64,000 nt of DNA, from NCBI GenBank assembly GCA_016870515.1, contig VGBL01000001.1, positions 124,001 through 188,000 on the forward strand, written 5' to 3'. The notes under the pieces are model-generated. The model searched no databases and was not told the DNA's origin. It saw nothing but the letters and a program-made list of their open reading frames with translations. A program made the translations under genes and the position numbers. Shown here one piece after another: positions 34,115-43,374 of this stretch (positions are counted from its first letter, which is position 1; every line of letters begins with the position of its first letter). Source of the stretch: Actinomycetota bacterium (GTDB taxonomy: Bacteria > Actinomycetota > Actinomycetes > S36-B12).

Positions 34115-34140
34115 GTCGCTCTCCCACCCCTCCCGGGGTG

Positions 34141-34248
34141 ATGCTACGGAAGGGGAGAGGGGAGGTCGCGTGCGTGGTGGTCCTGGCCGTGCTTGTCGCC
34201 GCACGTCAGATCTACACGCGTCGTGGCGTCATCGAACGCATCCACTAG
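34141..34248 (+). CDS. possible tiny membrane peptide
   Basis: A 35-codon ORF from ATG 34141 (or 24 codons from GTG 34174, which has GGGGAGG eight bases upstream). It encodes a hydrophobic run VACVVVLAVLVAA followed by a basic tail RQIYTRRGVIERIH, the layout of a small single-pass membrane peptide. It is divergent from the CrtO-like gene and occupies an otherwise empty 160-base gap before tRNA-Ser. No homologue recognised; it may be chance. Confidence 0.28.
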   Translation: MLRKGRGEVACVVVLAVLVAARQIYTRRGVIERIH

Positions 34249-34274
34249 GCAAGCGCGCCAGCAGCCCACTCGGC

Positions 34275-34362
34275 GGAGGGAGTGGGATTTGAACCCACGG
34301 AGACGGGTTACGCCTCAACGGTTTTCAAGACCGTCGCCTTCGGCCGCTCGGCCATCCCTCCT
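34275..34362 (-). tRNA. tRNA-Ser (anticodon TGA)
   Basis: Acceptor stem GGAGGGA/TCCCTCC (34276-34282 and 34356-34362). The anticodon loop CTTGAAA between ACGGT and ACCGT gives TGA. Long variable arm; T-arm GGTTCAAATCC. Confidence 0.95.
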
Positions 34363-34394
34363 TGCTGCCACTTTGCGGTCGCAGCCCCAGCACC

Positions 34395-35828
34395 CTATCC
34401 GGCGTTCGGATTGACCCACTGGACGGCGGACTCGTCGACAGCGATGACCGCCCACGTGCCGCGATCGTCAGCCGTGATCAGTCGATACGCCGGGAGGATC
34501 AGCAGCGTCCCGTCGGACTGCCAATACTGAGCGAGCGTGGGCTCGGCGCCCGTCACCGTGATGGGGTCCCACCACACCTGGACCTTGCCTGGATCGCCAG
34601 CGGGCACACTCGGCGTATCGCTGGTCGATGGCGAGACCACGGTATCGCTCGACACCGCACTGCCCGCCACGGTGCCCCGGGCCTTGGCCATCGGCACGAC
34701 GCCGCCGTAGTCCAGGGGAGTCGGACCGAAGACGGTGAAGCGCGGGTCCTGCGAGCGCAGCACCGCCGTGAAGGCACCAACGATCGGGTAAGCCGGGACC
34801 GGCTCCAGGCCTGCGGCGAACCCGTTGGCCCACAGCACGTCCTTGTGGTCAAAGGTGAAGGACCAACTCAGCTGTGTGCGATTGCCGCCAACTCGCTGCC
34901 AAGCAGTAGCCCACGTCGTGATGCCGTCGGTGCCCGCCTCCCACTCGATGTCGATGCCAGTGGCCGGATCTTCGCTTACGCCGATGGTGGAGAGGATCTT
35001 GCGGGCCGCGCGCACGGCGTCCTGCTCACTCACTGCCTCCTTGGTCGGCTCGCATTCGGCCACCTCGGGAGCGCCGGGGTCAACAGAGCCCGCTGATCCA
35101 CTCGCCTCCGCGGGGGCGGGCTCGGGGAGCGGGGTGACCCCACAGTTCCACGGGTTCTTCGTCGGATCGTAGTAAGACCACGACACCAGCGCGTCATTGG
35201 CCACGTAGATCATCGGTCCGGTGCCATCGCTAGGACCGACGACGATTGAGCCGTTTTCCTCGCGAGGCTCACCCTTGATGCCGAAGGCCTTGGCGAGCTG
35301 CGCGGCAAGGGCGGCGGCGTCGATTCCTTCGGAGGTCAGGCGGTAGCCGGTGGCGGTGCCGGACTCGTTTGGCAGTGACGGGTCGGGCTCGAACGTCGAT
35401 CCCCACCCGGGCCAGATCGCCATCTTGGCATCGGCCGGCTGCGACGACATTGCCTCGGGCGCGCCCATCGGTGCGCCGCCGGCGTTCTGTGCACCCACGG
35501 CGGCCATCTGCGGTGAGTTCGGTGCCGCGCCGATCACAGGGAGCGACTCCTGAGGAGTCGGTACGGCCGCCGTGACAGTGTCAGTCTGCGGCGCAGTCAC
35601 TCGTCCGACAGCGGCGCCCGCCACGGTCGTGCCTGCAAGGAGGCACACTCCGGCGGCGACTGCGCCAATGACGTAGGCGGTGCGCCTGCGTCGTAGCGGA
35701 ACGACATTGGTCGTCGGTGCGGCAAGCACCTTGGCGCGAATCGCGGCAATGTCAGGGTCGGGGGCCGATGCTGCGGGGTCGACAGCGGCGAGCCGCTCCT
35801 GCGGGTCCTGCGGGGTCTGATCGGTCAT
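34395..35828 (-). CDS. membrane-anchored protein downstream of an ECF sigma factor
   Basis: A 477-residue protein: a cytoplasmic N-terminus of about 50 residues, one transmembrane helix (TAYVIGAVAAGVCLLAGTTVAG, residues 50-71), a Pro/Thr/Ala-rich linker, and a large extracytoplasmic domain rich in Trp, Tyr and Asp (AIWPGWGSTFEPDP, ALVSWSYYDPTKNPWNCG). It lies 25 bases after the sigma gene with a GGAGG site, the place of an anti-sigma factor. The cytoplasmic part lacks the HxxxCxxC zinc motif and a clear anti-sigma domain, so the role is inferred from position only. Confidence 0.6.
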   Translation of the reverse strand: MTDQTPQDPQERLAAVDPAASAPDPDIAAIRAKVLAAPTTNVVPLRRRRTAYVIGAVAAGVCLLAGTTVAGAAVGRVTAPQTDTVTAAVPTPQESLPVIGAAPNSPQMAAVGAQNAGGAPMGAPEAMSSQPADAKMAIWPGWGSTFEPDPSLPNESGTATGYRLTSEGIDAAALAAQLAKAFGIKGEPREENGSIVVGPSDGTGPMIYVANDALVSWSYYDPTKNPWNCGVTPLPEPAPAEASGSAGSVDPGAPEVAECEPTKEAVSEQDAVRAARKILSTIGVSEDPATGIDIEWEAGTDGITTWATAWQRVGGNRTQLSWSFTFDHKDVLWANGFAAGLEPVPAYPIVGAFTAVLRSQDPRFTVFGPTPLDYGGVVPMAKARGTVAGSAVSSDTVVSPSTSDTPSVPAGDPGKVQVWWDPITVTGAEPTLAQYWQSDGTLLILPAYRLITADDRGTWAVIAVDESAVQWVNPNAG

Positions 35829-35853
35829 GGTGGACACCTCCACCCTGCCTATG

Positions 35854-36369
35854 TCAGCGAACGGGCGCTTCTTGCACGTCTGCCGCGGAAATCTCCTCCG
35901 CGAGACGGGTCCGGGCGCGCGAGAGCGCGGCCCCCGCTCCGCCCACCCCGATGCCGAGGGCTGTGGCGAGCTCATCGCCCGACAGCCCTTCCCACGCGGC
36001 CAGTCGGAGGACCTCACGATCGCGCGGCGAGAGGCGCTGCCAAGCGCTCACCAGTACGGCGTCGTCACACACGAGGACGGCCGGATCGCCCTCGTCGATC
36101 GCGTCAAGGTCACCGAGATCAGCCACGGGCACTTCGGTGCGGCGCCTGCGGTGATTGGCGAGCACGCGTCGCGCGACGGCGTACAGCCAAGGAAGGGGCT
36201 CGGACGCCGGAATGTCCTGGCGCTTCTCCCAGGCGATGAGGAAGACATCCGCCGTGAGGTCATCGGCAGTGGCCGCCGGATCCGCGGCATTGGTGAGGCG
36301 TCGGTGCAGGTAGCGGCGTACGGGCACGGCGTAGGAGTCGAAGATCGACTCCAGGCTTACCTCCGGCAT
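35854..36369 (-). CDS. ECF-type RNA polymerase sigma factor
   Basis: A 171-residue sigma-70-family protein with region 2 (ADDLTADVFLIAWEKRQD, then PLPWLYAVARRVLANHRRRR) and region 4 (LSPRDREVLRLAAWEGLSGD, then LATALGIGVGGAGAALSRAR), the helix-turn-helix that reads the -35 element. Regions 1 and 3 are absent, as in ECF factors. The ATG has AGGAGG four bases upstream. Translated with the following membrane protein, which may hold it inactive until an outside signal arrives. Confidence 0.9.
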   Translation of the reverse strand: MPEVSLESIFDSYAVPVRRYLHRRLTNAADPAATADDLTADVFLIAWEKRQDIPASEPLPWLYAVARRVLANHRRRRTEVPVADLGDLDAIDEGDPAVLVCDDAVLVSAWQRLSPRDREVLRLAAWEGLSGDELATALGIGVGGAGAALSRARTRLAEEISAADVQEAPVR

Positions 36370-36432
36370 GACGCCTCCTCAGGTCCAGTCTGCCCCTTCT
36401 GACGCGCCACACCCGCGTTCGGATCCCATTCC

Positions 36433-37005
36433 CTAGTCGAATCCCAGGCGCTGGGCGTCCTCGGCGACGTCAATGTCATCGCTTGCCCCCCACGCGTCGA
36501 TGAGGGAGATGACCGTGCGCGGCCGCAGGGCATCCAGCACCACGCGGACCGATTGATTCGCGCCGTCTCCCAAGGGCTTGAGCACCTCGCGCAGGTGGGG
36601 CACGGCATACACGGCCGTCAGTGGCTGCTCCCGCCCGGCGGTATCCAGCACCGTGGCGACCGCGCCATCGTCGATGACCGTCAGGAGGGCCGGCACCGCG
36701 TCGGCACCGCGCGGTGCATCGCCCGCAAGCACGACGACGTGGGTGGCGTCGAGGGGCAGTGCCGCGACACCCGCAATGAGGGCAGCGCACGGGCCGCCGC
36801 CCACGGGCATCTCGCGCACCCAGGTGACGTCGGTCGACAACTCGCGCTGTGGACCGACCACGATGACGGGATCGGCAACGCGGGCCACGCCCTCGACGGT
36901 CACGTAGAGCAAGGTGCGGCCTCTGGCATCGCGCAGGTCAAGCTTGTCGCTGCCGAATCGACGGGACTCACCCCCGGCAATGACAATCGCGGCTACGGAG
37001 CCCAC
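36433..37005 (-). CDS. mobA: MobA-like molybdenum cofactor guanylyltransferase / NTP transferase
   Basis: A 190-residue nucleotidyltransferase with the N-terminal signature AIVIAGGESRRFGSDKL (the GGxSxRxGxDK motif), VIVVGPQRE, and VVLAGDAPRG in place of the usual metal-binding GDxP. It would attach GMP to molybdopterin. GTG start at 37005. It overlaps the end of the enoyl-CoA hydratase gene by 13 bases, so it may be made from the acyl-CoA operon transcript. MoeA and a DUF6457 gene lie 12 kb away. A different NTP-transferase substrate (CofC-like) cannot be excluded. Confidence 0.75.
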   Translation of the reverse strand: MGSVAAIVIAGGESRRFGSDKLDLRDARGRTLLYVTVEGVARVADPVIVVGPQRELSTDVTWVREMPVGGGPCAALIAGVAALPLDATHVVVLAGDAPRGADAVPALLTVIDDGAVATVLDTAGREQPLTAVYAVPHLREVLKPLGDGANQSVRVVLDALRPRTVISLIDAWGASDDIDVAEDAQRLGFD

Positions 37006-37766
37006 TCGGGCTTCCTCTTCTCCAGGAACGCGGACATGCCCTCGCGGGCCTCGGCGGACGTGAAGAGTCCCGCCGACATCTCGCTCGTCCAGGCGAACGC
37101 CTCGGCACGCTCCATGGTCGGCACGCGTCGCAGCAGCGCCTTCGTGTTGCGCAGTGCCTCGGGGCCACCCAGGAGCAGCGCGTCGACGTAACCCTGGACG
37201 GCGGCATCGAGGCCATCCGGCTCGGCTACTGCCGTGACGAGACCGGCCGAGAGCACACGGTCGGCATGGACGCGTTCGCCGGTGAGCAAAAGTTCCTGGG
37301 CATCACGACGATGCATGACCTGCAGGCAGACAACGGAGATGATCGCCGGCGCCACACCCACCCGCACCTCAGAGAACGCGAAGCGCGCATCGGTCGACGC
37401 CACCGCGATATCGCACGCGGCCACAAGACCGTTGCCGCCACCGGCGACGTGCCCCTGCACGCGGGCGATCAGCGGCTTGGGGTGATCGACCATGGCGGTC
37501 AGCAGGTCGGCGAGGGCGCTCGTGCCGCCCTGCGCATACCCACCCTCGGCCACCGCGAAGGCCGCGAGGTCCGCACCCGAGCAGAACGTCGATCCGCTGC
37601 CGGTGATGACGACCACTCGCACGGCATCGTCTTCGGCCGCCGTCCGCAGGTGCTCGACCATGAGTTGCATCGCGGCGATGTCGAGCCGGTTCTTGGCGTC
37701 GGGCTGGTTGAGCGTGATCGTGGCGAGCGGGCCGGCGACGATGTAGGCGACCGCGGTGTCGCTCAC
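36993..37766 (-). CDS. enoyl-CoA hydratase/isomerase family protein
   Basis: A 257-residue crotonase-fold protein: the oxyanion-hole segment FCSGADLAAFA, then QGHVAGGGNGLVAACDIAVAS and FAFSEVRVGVAPAIIS, where the expected catalytic Glu pair is partly visible (SEVRVG). In this operon it may act as hydratase for an unsaturated CoA, for example 3-methylglutaconyl-CoA or isohexenylglutaconyl-CoA. The GTG start overlaps the acyl-CoA dehydrogenase stop by four bases (GTGA). Confidence 0.87.
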   Translation of the reverse strand: MSDTAVAYIVAGPLATITLNQPDAKNRLDIAAMQLMVEHLRTAAEDDAVRVVVITGSGSTFCSGADLAAFAVAEGGYAQGGTSALADLLTAMVDHPKPLIARVQGHVAGGGNGLVAACDIAVASTDARFAFSEVRVGVAPAIISVVCLQVMHRRDAQELLLTGERVHADRVLSAGLVTAVAEPDGLDAAVQGYVDALLLGGPEALRNTKALLRRVPTMERAEAFAWTSEMSAGLFTSAEAREGMSAFLEKRKPEWAP

Positions 37767-38917
37767 TTCTTGCCCATGCCTTCCATCATCGTGATGACAC
37801 GCAGCATGACCTCGTCTGCGCCTCCACCGATGGAGGCGAGTCGGGCGTCGCGGAAGTAGCGCGCCACCCACATCTCCTCGGCGTAGCCCATGCCGCCGTG
37901 GAACTGCACGCACGCGTCGGCCACCTCGCGCGTCAGGCGGCCGGTCTTGAGCTTGGCGACCGTTGCCTCGCGGGTGACGTCGTTGCCAGCCAGGTACTTG
38001 TCGGCGGCGTACTGAAGGAAGCCCTCGACGGTGTCGACGTCGGCGTAGAGCTCGGCCAGCTTGTACTGCAGGTATTGGTTGGCGAGCAGGGGCTTGCCAA
38101 ACGCGATGCGCTGCTGCAGGTAGTCCTTGGTGCGGTCCAGTGCCTTGCGCGCCCCCACCGCCGCGATGTAGGCGCCGACGAGTCGCTCATCTTGGAACTG
38201 CGCCATTTGCTGCTGGAAGCCCCGACCGGCCTCGCCCACCGTGTTGCTGATCGGAACACGCACGTCGTCGAGCACGATCTCGGCGGTGTCGCTGGAGTGA
38301 TTGCCCATCTTCTCGATCTTGCGGCCGACGCTGAAGCCGGGCGTTGTGGTGGGGACGACGATGAGGCTCATGCCGTGGTAGTCGCCGGGCTGCGAGTCAT
38401 CGGTGCGGGCGAGCAGGCACAGCCAGTCGGCCTGAGTGCCATTGGTGATCCACATCTTGCGCCCGTTGATCACCCAGTCATCGCCATCTCGGACCGCTCG
38501 CGTGCGGATCCCGGCCACGTCGGATCCGGCGTCGGGCTCGCTGACCGCGATCGAGCACACCATCTCGCCGCGCAGTGTCGGCTCGAGGTAGGTCTTCTTG
38601 AGCTCATCCGATCCGAAGCGCGCGAGGGCGGGAGTCGCCATCGACGCCTGCACGGCGATGGCCATGGGCACGCCCGCGCACTTGATGCGCCCGAGTTCCT
38701 GGGCCATCACGTAGGTGAAGGAGTGGTCCGCCCCGCCACCCCCGAACTCCGGGTCGTATTCGAGTCCGAAGGCACCGACCTCGCCGAGCTTGGGGAAGAG
38801 CTCATGGGCGGGGAAGATGCCCGCCTCCTCCCATTCGTCGACAAAGGGGTTGATCTCCTCGTCGACCAGCCGCCGCATCGACTCGCGGAAGTGCTCATGC
38901 TCCTCGGTGAACTGCAT
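37763..38917 (-). CDS. acyl-CoA dehydrogenase
   Basis: A 384-residue FAD enzyme with the N-terminal FRESMRRLVDEEINPFVDEW, split as the helical domain; FAD/substrate motifs CSIAVSEPDAGSDVAGI and WITNGTQADWLCLLAR; and the C-terminal QFHGGMGYAEEMWVARYFRD. The position that usually holds the catalytic Glu (YEGT in medium-chain enzymes) reads IGGGADEV, so the base is probably elsewhere, as in isovaleryl- or long-chain-type enzymes. This fits a branched acyl-CoA substrate in the leucine/terpene type of pathway. The ATG follows the TetR stop by one base, with an AAGGGG site. Confidence 0.9.
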   Translation of the reverse strand: MQFTEEHEHFRESMRRLVDEEINPFVDEWEEAGIFPAHELFPKLGEVGAFGLEYDPEFGGGGADHSFTYVMAQELGRIKCAGVPMAIAVQASMATPALARFGSDELKKTYLEPTLRGEMVCSIAVSEPDAGSDVAGIRTRAVRDGDDWVINGRKMWITNGTQADWLCLLARTDDSQPGDYHGMSLIVVPTTTPGFSVGRKIEKMGNHSSDTAEIVLDDVRVPISNTVGEAGRGFQQQMAQFQDERLVGAYIAAVGARKALDRTKDYLQQRIAFGKPLLANQYLQYKLAELYADVDTVEGFLQYAADKYLAGNDVTREATVAKLKTGRLTREVADACVQFHGGMGYAEEMWVARYFRDARLASIGGGADEVMLRVITMMEGMGKK

Positions 38918-38918
38918 C

Positions 38919-39527
38919 TCATCCCCTTCTTACCGGTGTCAGGCCGAGGGAGCCGGCCCACAGTGCTGTGAGTGTCGCGACCGCGATGTCTTCATCGTGG
39001 GTCTCGCCGCGGCCAAACCAGTGACGGGCAAAGCCCTCGACCATCGCGCACAGCGCCGCCGCGGCGGCATGCGCATCGAGATCGGTGCGCGCCATGCCCT
39101 CGTCCTGCAGGTGGCGCAGTGTGGCGGCCACCCGATCGACGTGCGCCTTGCGCAGGCCGGTGAGCACAGAGCGGAAGGACTCATCGGTGGTCGCCGCCTG
39201 CTCCACCACCTCGAGGAGTCGAGCGTTCGCTCGATAGGCGTCGAGGTAGGACCGATTGGCGCGCTCGATGCGTGATACCGGATCGGAATCGTCCGGCGCG
39301 CTGAGCGAGGCATAGAGTTCGCCGACCAAAGACTCGACGACGGCCATGAGCACGGCCTCCTTGGTGGAGAACCAGGTGTAGACGGTGCCGTGGCTGACCC
39401 CGGCCGCTTCTGCAAGGTCGCTCATGCGCGTGCCGTCGTAGCCGCGCTCCTCGAAGACTCCGCGAGCGGATGCGACGAGCGCATCGCGGGTGCGACGACC
39501 GCGGTCGGTGAGCGGGACGGCGCTCAT
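38919..39527 (-). CDS. TetR family regulator of the acyl-CoA operon
   Basis: A 202-residue TetR-type repressor with the helix-turn-helix MSDLAEAAGVSHGTVYTWF near residues 35-53 and STKEAVLMAVVE after it. It is embedded between atuA (four-base ATGA overlap) and the acyl-CoA dehydrogenase gene. Its likely operator is the perfect palindrome at 45023-45042 in front of the first gene of the operon, and the ligand is probably a CoA thioester of the pathway (inference). Confidence 0.88.
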   Translation of the reverse strand: MSAVPLTDRGRRTRDALVASARGVFEERGYDGTRMSDLAEAAGVSHGTVYTWFSTKEAVLMAVVESLVGELYASLSAPDDSDPVSRIERANRSYLDAYRANARLLEVVEQAATTDESFRSVLTGLRKAHVDRVAATLRHLQDEGMARTDLDAHAAAAALCAMVEGFARHWFGRGETHDEDIAVATLTALWAGSLGLTPVRRG

Positions 39528-41377
39528 GCGAGATCAACCTTTGCGTCCGGGAGAAGATGGCGGGGGACAGGAACAATGCGCGATCGCAGGTGCTCTCCGA
39601 GGCCCTTGGCCTGCGGGTCGCTGCGCGCGTTCTCCCCCACGCCGCGGCCGAGCAGTCCGTGGATGACGATATTGACGGCATGCAGGTTGGGCAGGGGGTG
39701 CACGTCGATGGCAAGTAGGGCCGCCTCAGGCAGCAGTTCGCGTACGCGATCGGGCGTCAGGAGCGAGACAAGCCAGGCGTAGACCTCATCGCGAAGTGGC
39801 ATGGCGGCGGGAATCCACGCGCCGATGTTGGCGTCACCGCCCTTGTCGCCACTGCGCGCACCCACGACCACTCCGAGAGGGACGCCGAGCACCGAACTCT
39901 CGCGCACCTCGGGCAGGGCCACGGCTGGCGCGTCGACCAGCACCGACGTCTCGCTGCGCAGGTAGCTCGCGACCGGCACCGCCTGGCCGTCGACGGTTAC
40001 ACTCGCCGGCACTGCCGCACGGTTGACCGTCGTGGGCCAGTAGACGCCGTAGGGGCTGCCCTCGCCGGGCGGCGCCGTCGGGAACATCCCGGGATAGGAG
40101 GCGAGCGTCGCTTCGATCACCGCGGTGGTGAAGGGCTTGGCCACCGCCTTCAGATCGCTGTCGCGCACCGTGATGCGCAGGAAGGACTGCGCCTGGTCGG
40201 CCGTCGCCGGATCGATGTAGGAAGTGGGAGACCAGTCGACATCGAGCTCGCGCACGGACAGCGACGAGCGAGTTGCGCGCGTCGACGCGGAGAGGCCCGG
40301 CTCCAGGGCCTCGGCCAGGGACAGGCCGGTAATGGTGCGCAGTGCCAGGTCGGCCTTGGCGTCGGGATCCAGCCCGGTCATCACCAGCGTCATGGAGTTG
40401 CGGAAGCCACCGAGGTAGTTGGCAGCGACCTTGAGCCGCTCGGGGGCGCTCTCGCCGCGCACACCCCAGATGCGCACCCGATCGTCCCCCTCCTGCGCGA
40501 GTTGGATCGTGTCGAAGCGCGCGGTCGCATCCGGGTTTGCGTAGGCGCGGCTGCCGATCTCGTAGAGCAACTGCGCGGTGACGGTGCCCACGGTCACCAC
40601 GCCGCCGGTGCCCGGATGCTTAGTGATGATGCTCGAGCCGTCGTCGGCGACCTCCGCGATGGGGAAGCCGGGATGGAGCAGGTTCAGGCCCTGGAAGAAG
40701 GAGTAGTTGCCGCCAGTGACCTGTGCGCCGCACTCGATGGCGTGCCCGGCCACGATCGCTCCGGCAAAGCGGTCCAGTGCCGACGGATCTCCGGCCGCGG
40801 CATCGGCGTACGACCAGCCGTGCCACCACGCCGCCGGGCCGACGACGAGAGCGGCATCGGTAACGCGCCCAGTGATGACGACATCGGCACCTGCGGAGAG
40901 CGCCGCCGTGATCGGCTCGCCACCGAGGTAGGCGTTGGCGGTGATGAAGTGCACGCCGTCGGGGAGTTCGCGGGTATCGAGGTTGCGCCACTCCTCGTCG
41001 AGCGCGCCCATGCGGGGCATGAGGTCATCGCCCGTGACGACCGCCACGCTCACCGGGCCGATGCCGAGGCGCGCGATGATCTCCGACAGCGCGTCGGCGC
41101 ACCCCTGGGGATCAAGTCCTCCCGCATTGCTCACGACGCGGATGCCCTTGTCACGACAGGTGCCGAGCACCTGCTCCATCTGCGCCAAGAAGGTGCGTGC
41201 GTATCCGGCACCCGGTCCATGCTTCATGCGCTGCCGAGCGAGGATGAGCATGGTGAGTTCGGCGAGCCAGTCTCCGGTTAGCACATCGATAGGACCGCCA
41301 TCGACCATCTCGCACGCGGCGCTGAGGCGGTCACCGAAGAATCCACTGCCGTTGGCGATGATGATCGGCCGGCTCAT
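39524..41377 (-). CDS. atuA: AtuA-like protein (acyclic terpene utilisation family, DUF1446)
   Basis: A 617-residue protein of the AtuA/DUF1446 family: the N-terminal IIANGSGFFGDRLSAACEMV, GGLDPQGCADALSEI, GADVVITGRVTDAALVVGPA and ECGAQVTGGNYSFF are family landmarks. In Pseudomonas atuA is required for growth on citronellol/geraniol, with an undefined biochemical role; it accompanies the geranyl-CoA carboxylase genes. Homologues also occur beside methylcrotonyl- or propionyl-type carboxylases, so terpene use is only one option. Overlaps the biotin carboxylase gene and the tetR gene by four bases each. Confidence 0.87.
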   Translation of the reverse strand: MSRPIIIANGSGFFGDRLSAACEMVDGGPIDVLTGDWLAELTMLILARQRMKHGPGAGYARTFLAQMEQVLGTCRDKGIRVVSNAGGLDPQGCADALSEIIARLGIGPVSVAVVTGDDLMPRMGALDEEWRNLDTRELPDGVHFITANAYLGGEPITAALSAGADVVITGRVTDAALVVGPAAWWHGWSYADAAAGDPSALDRFAGAIVAGHAIECGAQVTGGNYSFFQGLNLLHPGFPIAEVADDGSSIITKHPGTGGVVTVGTVTAQLLYEIGSRAYANPDATARFDTIQLAQEGDDRVRIWGVRGESAPERLKVAANYLGGFRNSMTLVMTGLDPDAKADLALRTITGLSLAEALEPGLSASTRATRSSLSVRELDVDWSPTSYIDPATADQAQSFLRITVRDSDLKAVAKPFTTAVIEATLASYPGMFPTAPPGEGSPYGVYWPTTVNRAAVPASVTVDGQAVPVASYLRSETSVLVDAPAVALPEVRESSVLGVPLGVVVGARSGDKGGDANIGAWIPAAMPLRDEVYAWLVSLLTPDRVRELLPEAALLAIDVHPLPNLHAVNIVIHGLLGRGVGENARSDPQAKGLGEHLRSRIVPVPRHLLPDAKVDLA

Positions 41378-43374
41378 GTGGGCTCCTGCTTGATGTCGAG
41401 CACGACGACGATCGCGTGGGCATCGACGGCCTGCCCCGGCTCGACGAGCACCTCGATCACCACGCCATCACTGTCAGCGGTGATGCGGTGCTCCATCTTC
41501 ATCGCCTCCAGCACGACGAGGGTTTGCCCGGCGGTAACCCGGTCACCCGCCTTTACGTCGACGACCGTAACCGTGCCGGGGACCGGCGTGGACGGCCCAC
41601 GGGCGCCGGCGTCGGCCTCGCGGTCGGCGAATCTCGGCTGCTCGCGCCACTGCGTGGACCACAGCGGGTCATCGACGCAGATCAGGTCGCCGTAGCGCGT
41701 CACTCGACACCGCGCCTGGATGCCCCCCAGGGTGATGTCGACTGCATCGTCGGCGCCTCGAACGCCCACGTCGCCGAGGTCACGCGGCTCGTCGGCGAAG
41801 GGATCGGCACCGCCGTCGAGTACGCCGGCGGCGAAACCATTGCGCGTGCGCTGGTAGGCCACGATTCGGGAGTCGCCGCCAAGTCGCTGGAGTCCGAGTA
41901 GCTCATGCACCGCCGGCACATTGCGCCAGCCGGCGGCCACGCCGTCAGGAGTCGGCCCGGCGTCGCCCACGACAGCCACGCAGTGACGGTCGAGCACGAT
42001 CCCAGGGACGGCGGCGTCAAGGGTGGTCGGCTCTTCGTCGAGGAACGCCGTCGTCGTATCGCCGATGGCGAAGCGTAGGGACTCGAGGATCGCGACGAGT
42101 GAGTCGCGGTTTGTGATGAGGCCATGGATGGTCGCGCCTCGCAGCGCGAGTGCTAGGGACTGCGCGGCGGTCGTGCGATCGACCGCCTGCACGATGACCT
42201 TCGCCAGCATGGGGTCGTAGTACGCCGACACCTCGCAGCCTGATTCGACGCCGCTGTCGACACGGGCGACCGATGGCACGGTGAAGGCGTGGAGGATTCC
42301 CGTGTTGGGCAGGTAGCCCCGTGCCGGATCCTCGGCATACAGGCGCACCTCGATCGCGTGACCACACGGCACGATCTCCTCCTGGGCGCGCGGGAGCGCC
42401 TCGCCACGTGCCACTCGGATCTGCCACTCCACGAGGTCGAGTCCGGTCACCATCTCGGTGACGGGGTGCTCCACCTGCAGACGGGTGTTCATCTCCAGGA
42501 AGTAGAAATCCTGATCGTCACCCTCGCCGGCCACAATGAACTCGACCGTGCCGGCACCGACGTAGCCGATGCGCTGGGCCAGTGCCACGGCCGCGTCGTA
42601 CATTGGTTGGGCGAGACGCGCGGCCAGCCCTGGCGATGGCGACTCCTCGACGATCTTCTGGTGGCGGCGCTGGATGGAGCACTCACGCTCGCCGAGGTGC
42701 ACGACATGACCGTGCGTGTCGCCGAACACCTGCACCTCGACGTGTCGTGATCGCTTGAGATAGCGCTCGAGGAAAACCGTCGGGTCGCCAAACGACGCCT
42801 GGGCCTCGCGTCGTGCTGACGCCAATGCCTCGGCGAGAACGTCTGCTGACTCGACGATGCGCATACCCTTGCCGCCACCACCCGCACTCGCCTTCACCAT
42901 CAGCGGATAGCCCACGTCGGCGGCAATGCGAGCGACCTCGGCGTCACCGAGGCTGTCGGGGAGCTCCGCACCTGGCACGAGCGGGACGCCTGCCTCGGCC
43001 GCAAGACGCTTAGCCTCCACCTTCAGGGCCATGGCGCGGATCGAGTCGGGCGTCGGACCGATCCACGTGACGCCCGCGGCCGTCACCGCCTCGGCGAAGG
43101 CAGGGTTTTCGGAGAGGAAGCCATAGCCTGGATGCACCGCATCGGCACCGCAGCGGCGTACAGCCTCGAGAATTTGGTCGACGTCGAGGTAGGTCTCGAC
43201 GCTCGTCGACCCGCGCAGCGCCACCGCCATGTCGGCTTCGCGCACGAATGGCGCATCGGCATCGGGCTCGGAGTACACCGCGACGGTTTGGATACCCATG
43301 GCACGCGCGGTGCGAAAGACGCGGCGCGCGATCTCGCCGCGGTTGGCCACCAGGATGCGTCGCATGGCGATCAC
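41374..43374 (-). CDS. acyl-CoA carboxylase, biotin carboxylase + BCCP subunit
   Basis: A 666-residue biotin-dependent carboxylase alpha subunit. The biotin carboxylase domain starts RRILVANRGEIARRVFRTAR, with the ATP-grasp glycine loop ASAGGGGKGMRIVES, RDCSIQRRHQK-type ERECSIQRRHQKIVEE, and FLEMNTRLQVEHPVTE. The C-terminal carrier domain has EAMKMEH, whose second Lys is biotinylated. It carboxylates a CoA thioester with the following beta subunit; substrate may be methylcrotonyl-, geranyl- or propionyl-CoA. The GTG at 43374 overlaps the beta-subunit stop (GTGA); an ATG at 43365 is the alternative start. Confidence 0.92.
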   Translation of the reverse strand: MIAMRRILVANRGEIARRVFRTARAMGIQTVAVYSEPDADAPFVREADMAVALRGSTSVETYLDVDQILEAVRRCGADAVHPGYGFLSENPAFAEAVTAAGVTWIGPTPDSIRAMALKVEAKRLAAEAGVPLVPGAELPDSLGDAEVARIAADVGYPLMVKASAGGGGKGMRIVESADVLAEALASARREAQASFGDPTVFLERYLKRSRHVEVQVFGDTHGHVVHLGERECSIQRRHQKIVEESPSPGLAARLAQPMYDAAVALAQRIGYVGAGTVEFIVAGEGDDQDFYFLEMNTRLQVEHPVTEMVTGLDLVEWQIRVARGEALPRAQEEIVPCGHAIEVRLYAEDPARGYLPNTGILHAFTVPSVARVDSGVESGCEVSAYYDPMLAKVIVQAVDRTTAAQSLALALRGATIHGLITNRDSLVAILESLRFAIGDTTTAFLDEEPTTLDAAVPGIVLDRHCVAVVGDAGPTPDGVAAGWRNVPAVHELLGLQRLGGDSRIVAYQRTRNGFAAGVLDGGADPFADEPRDLGDVGVRGADDAVDITLGGIQARCRVTRYGDLICVDDPLWSTQWREQPRFADREADAGARGPSTPVPGTVTVVDVKAGDRVTAGQTLVVLEAMKMEHRITADSDGVVIEVLVEPGQAVDAHAIVVVLDIKQEPT

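Noticed and set aside
39524-41377. Naming the operon a terpene (atu) pathway outright
   Set aside because: AtuA homologues also accompany other acyl-CoA carboxylases, and key atu genes are missing; the substrate is left open.
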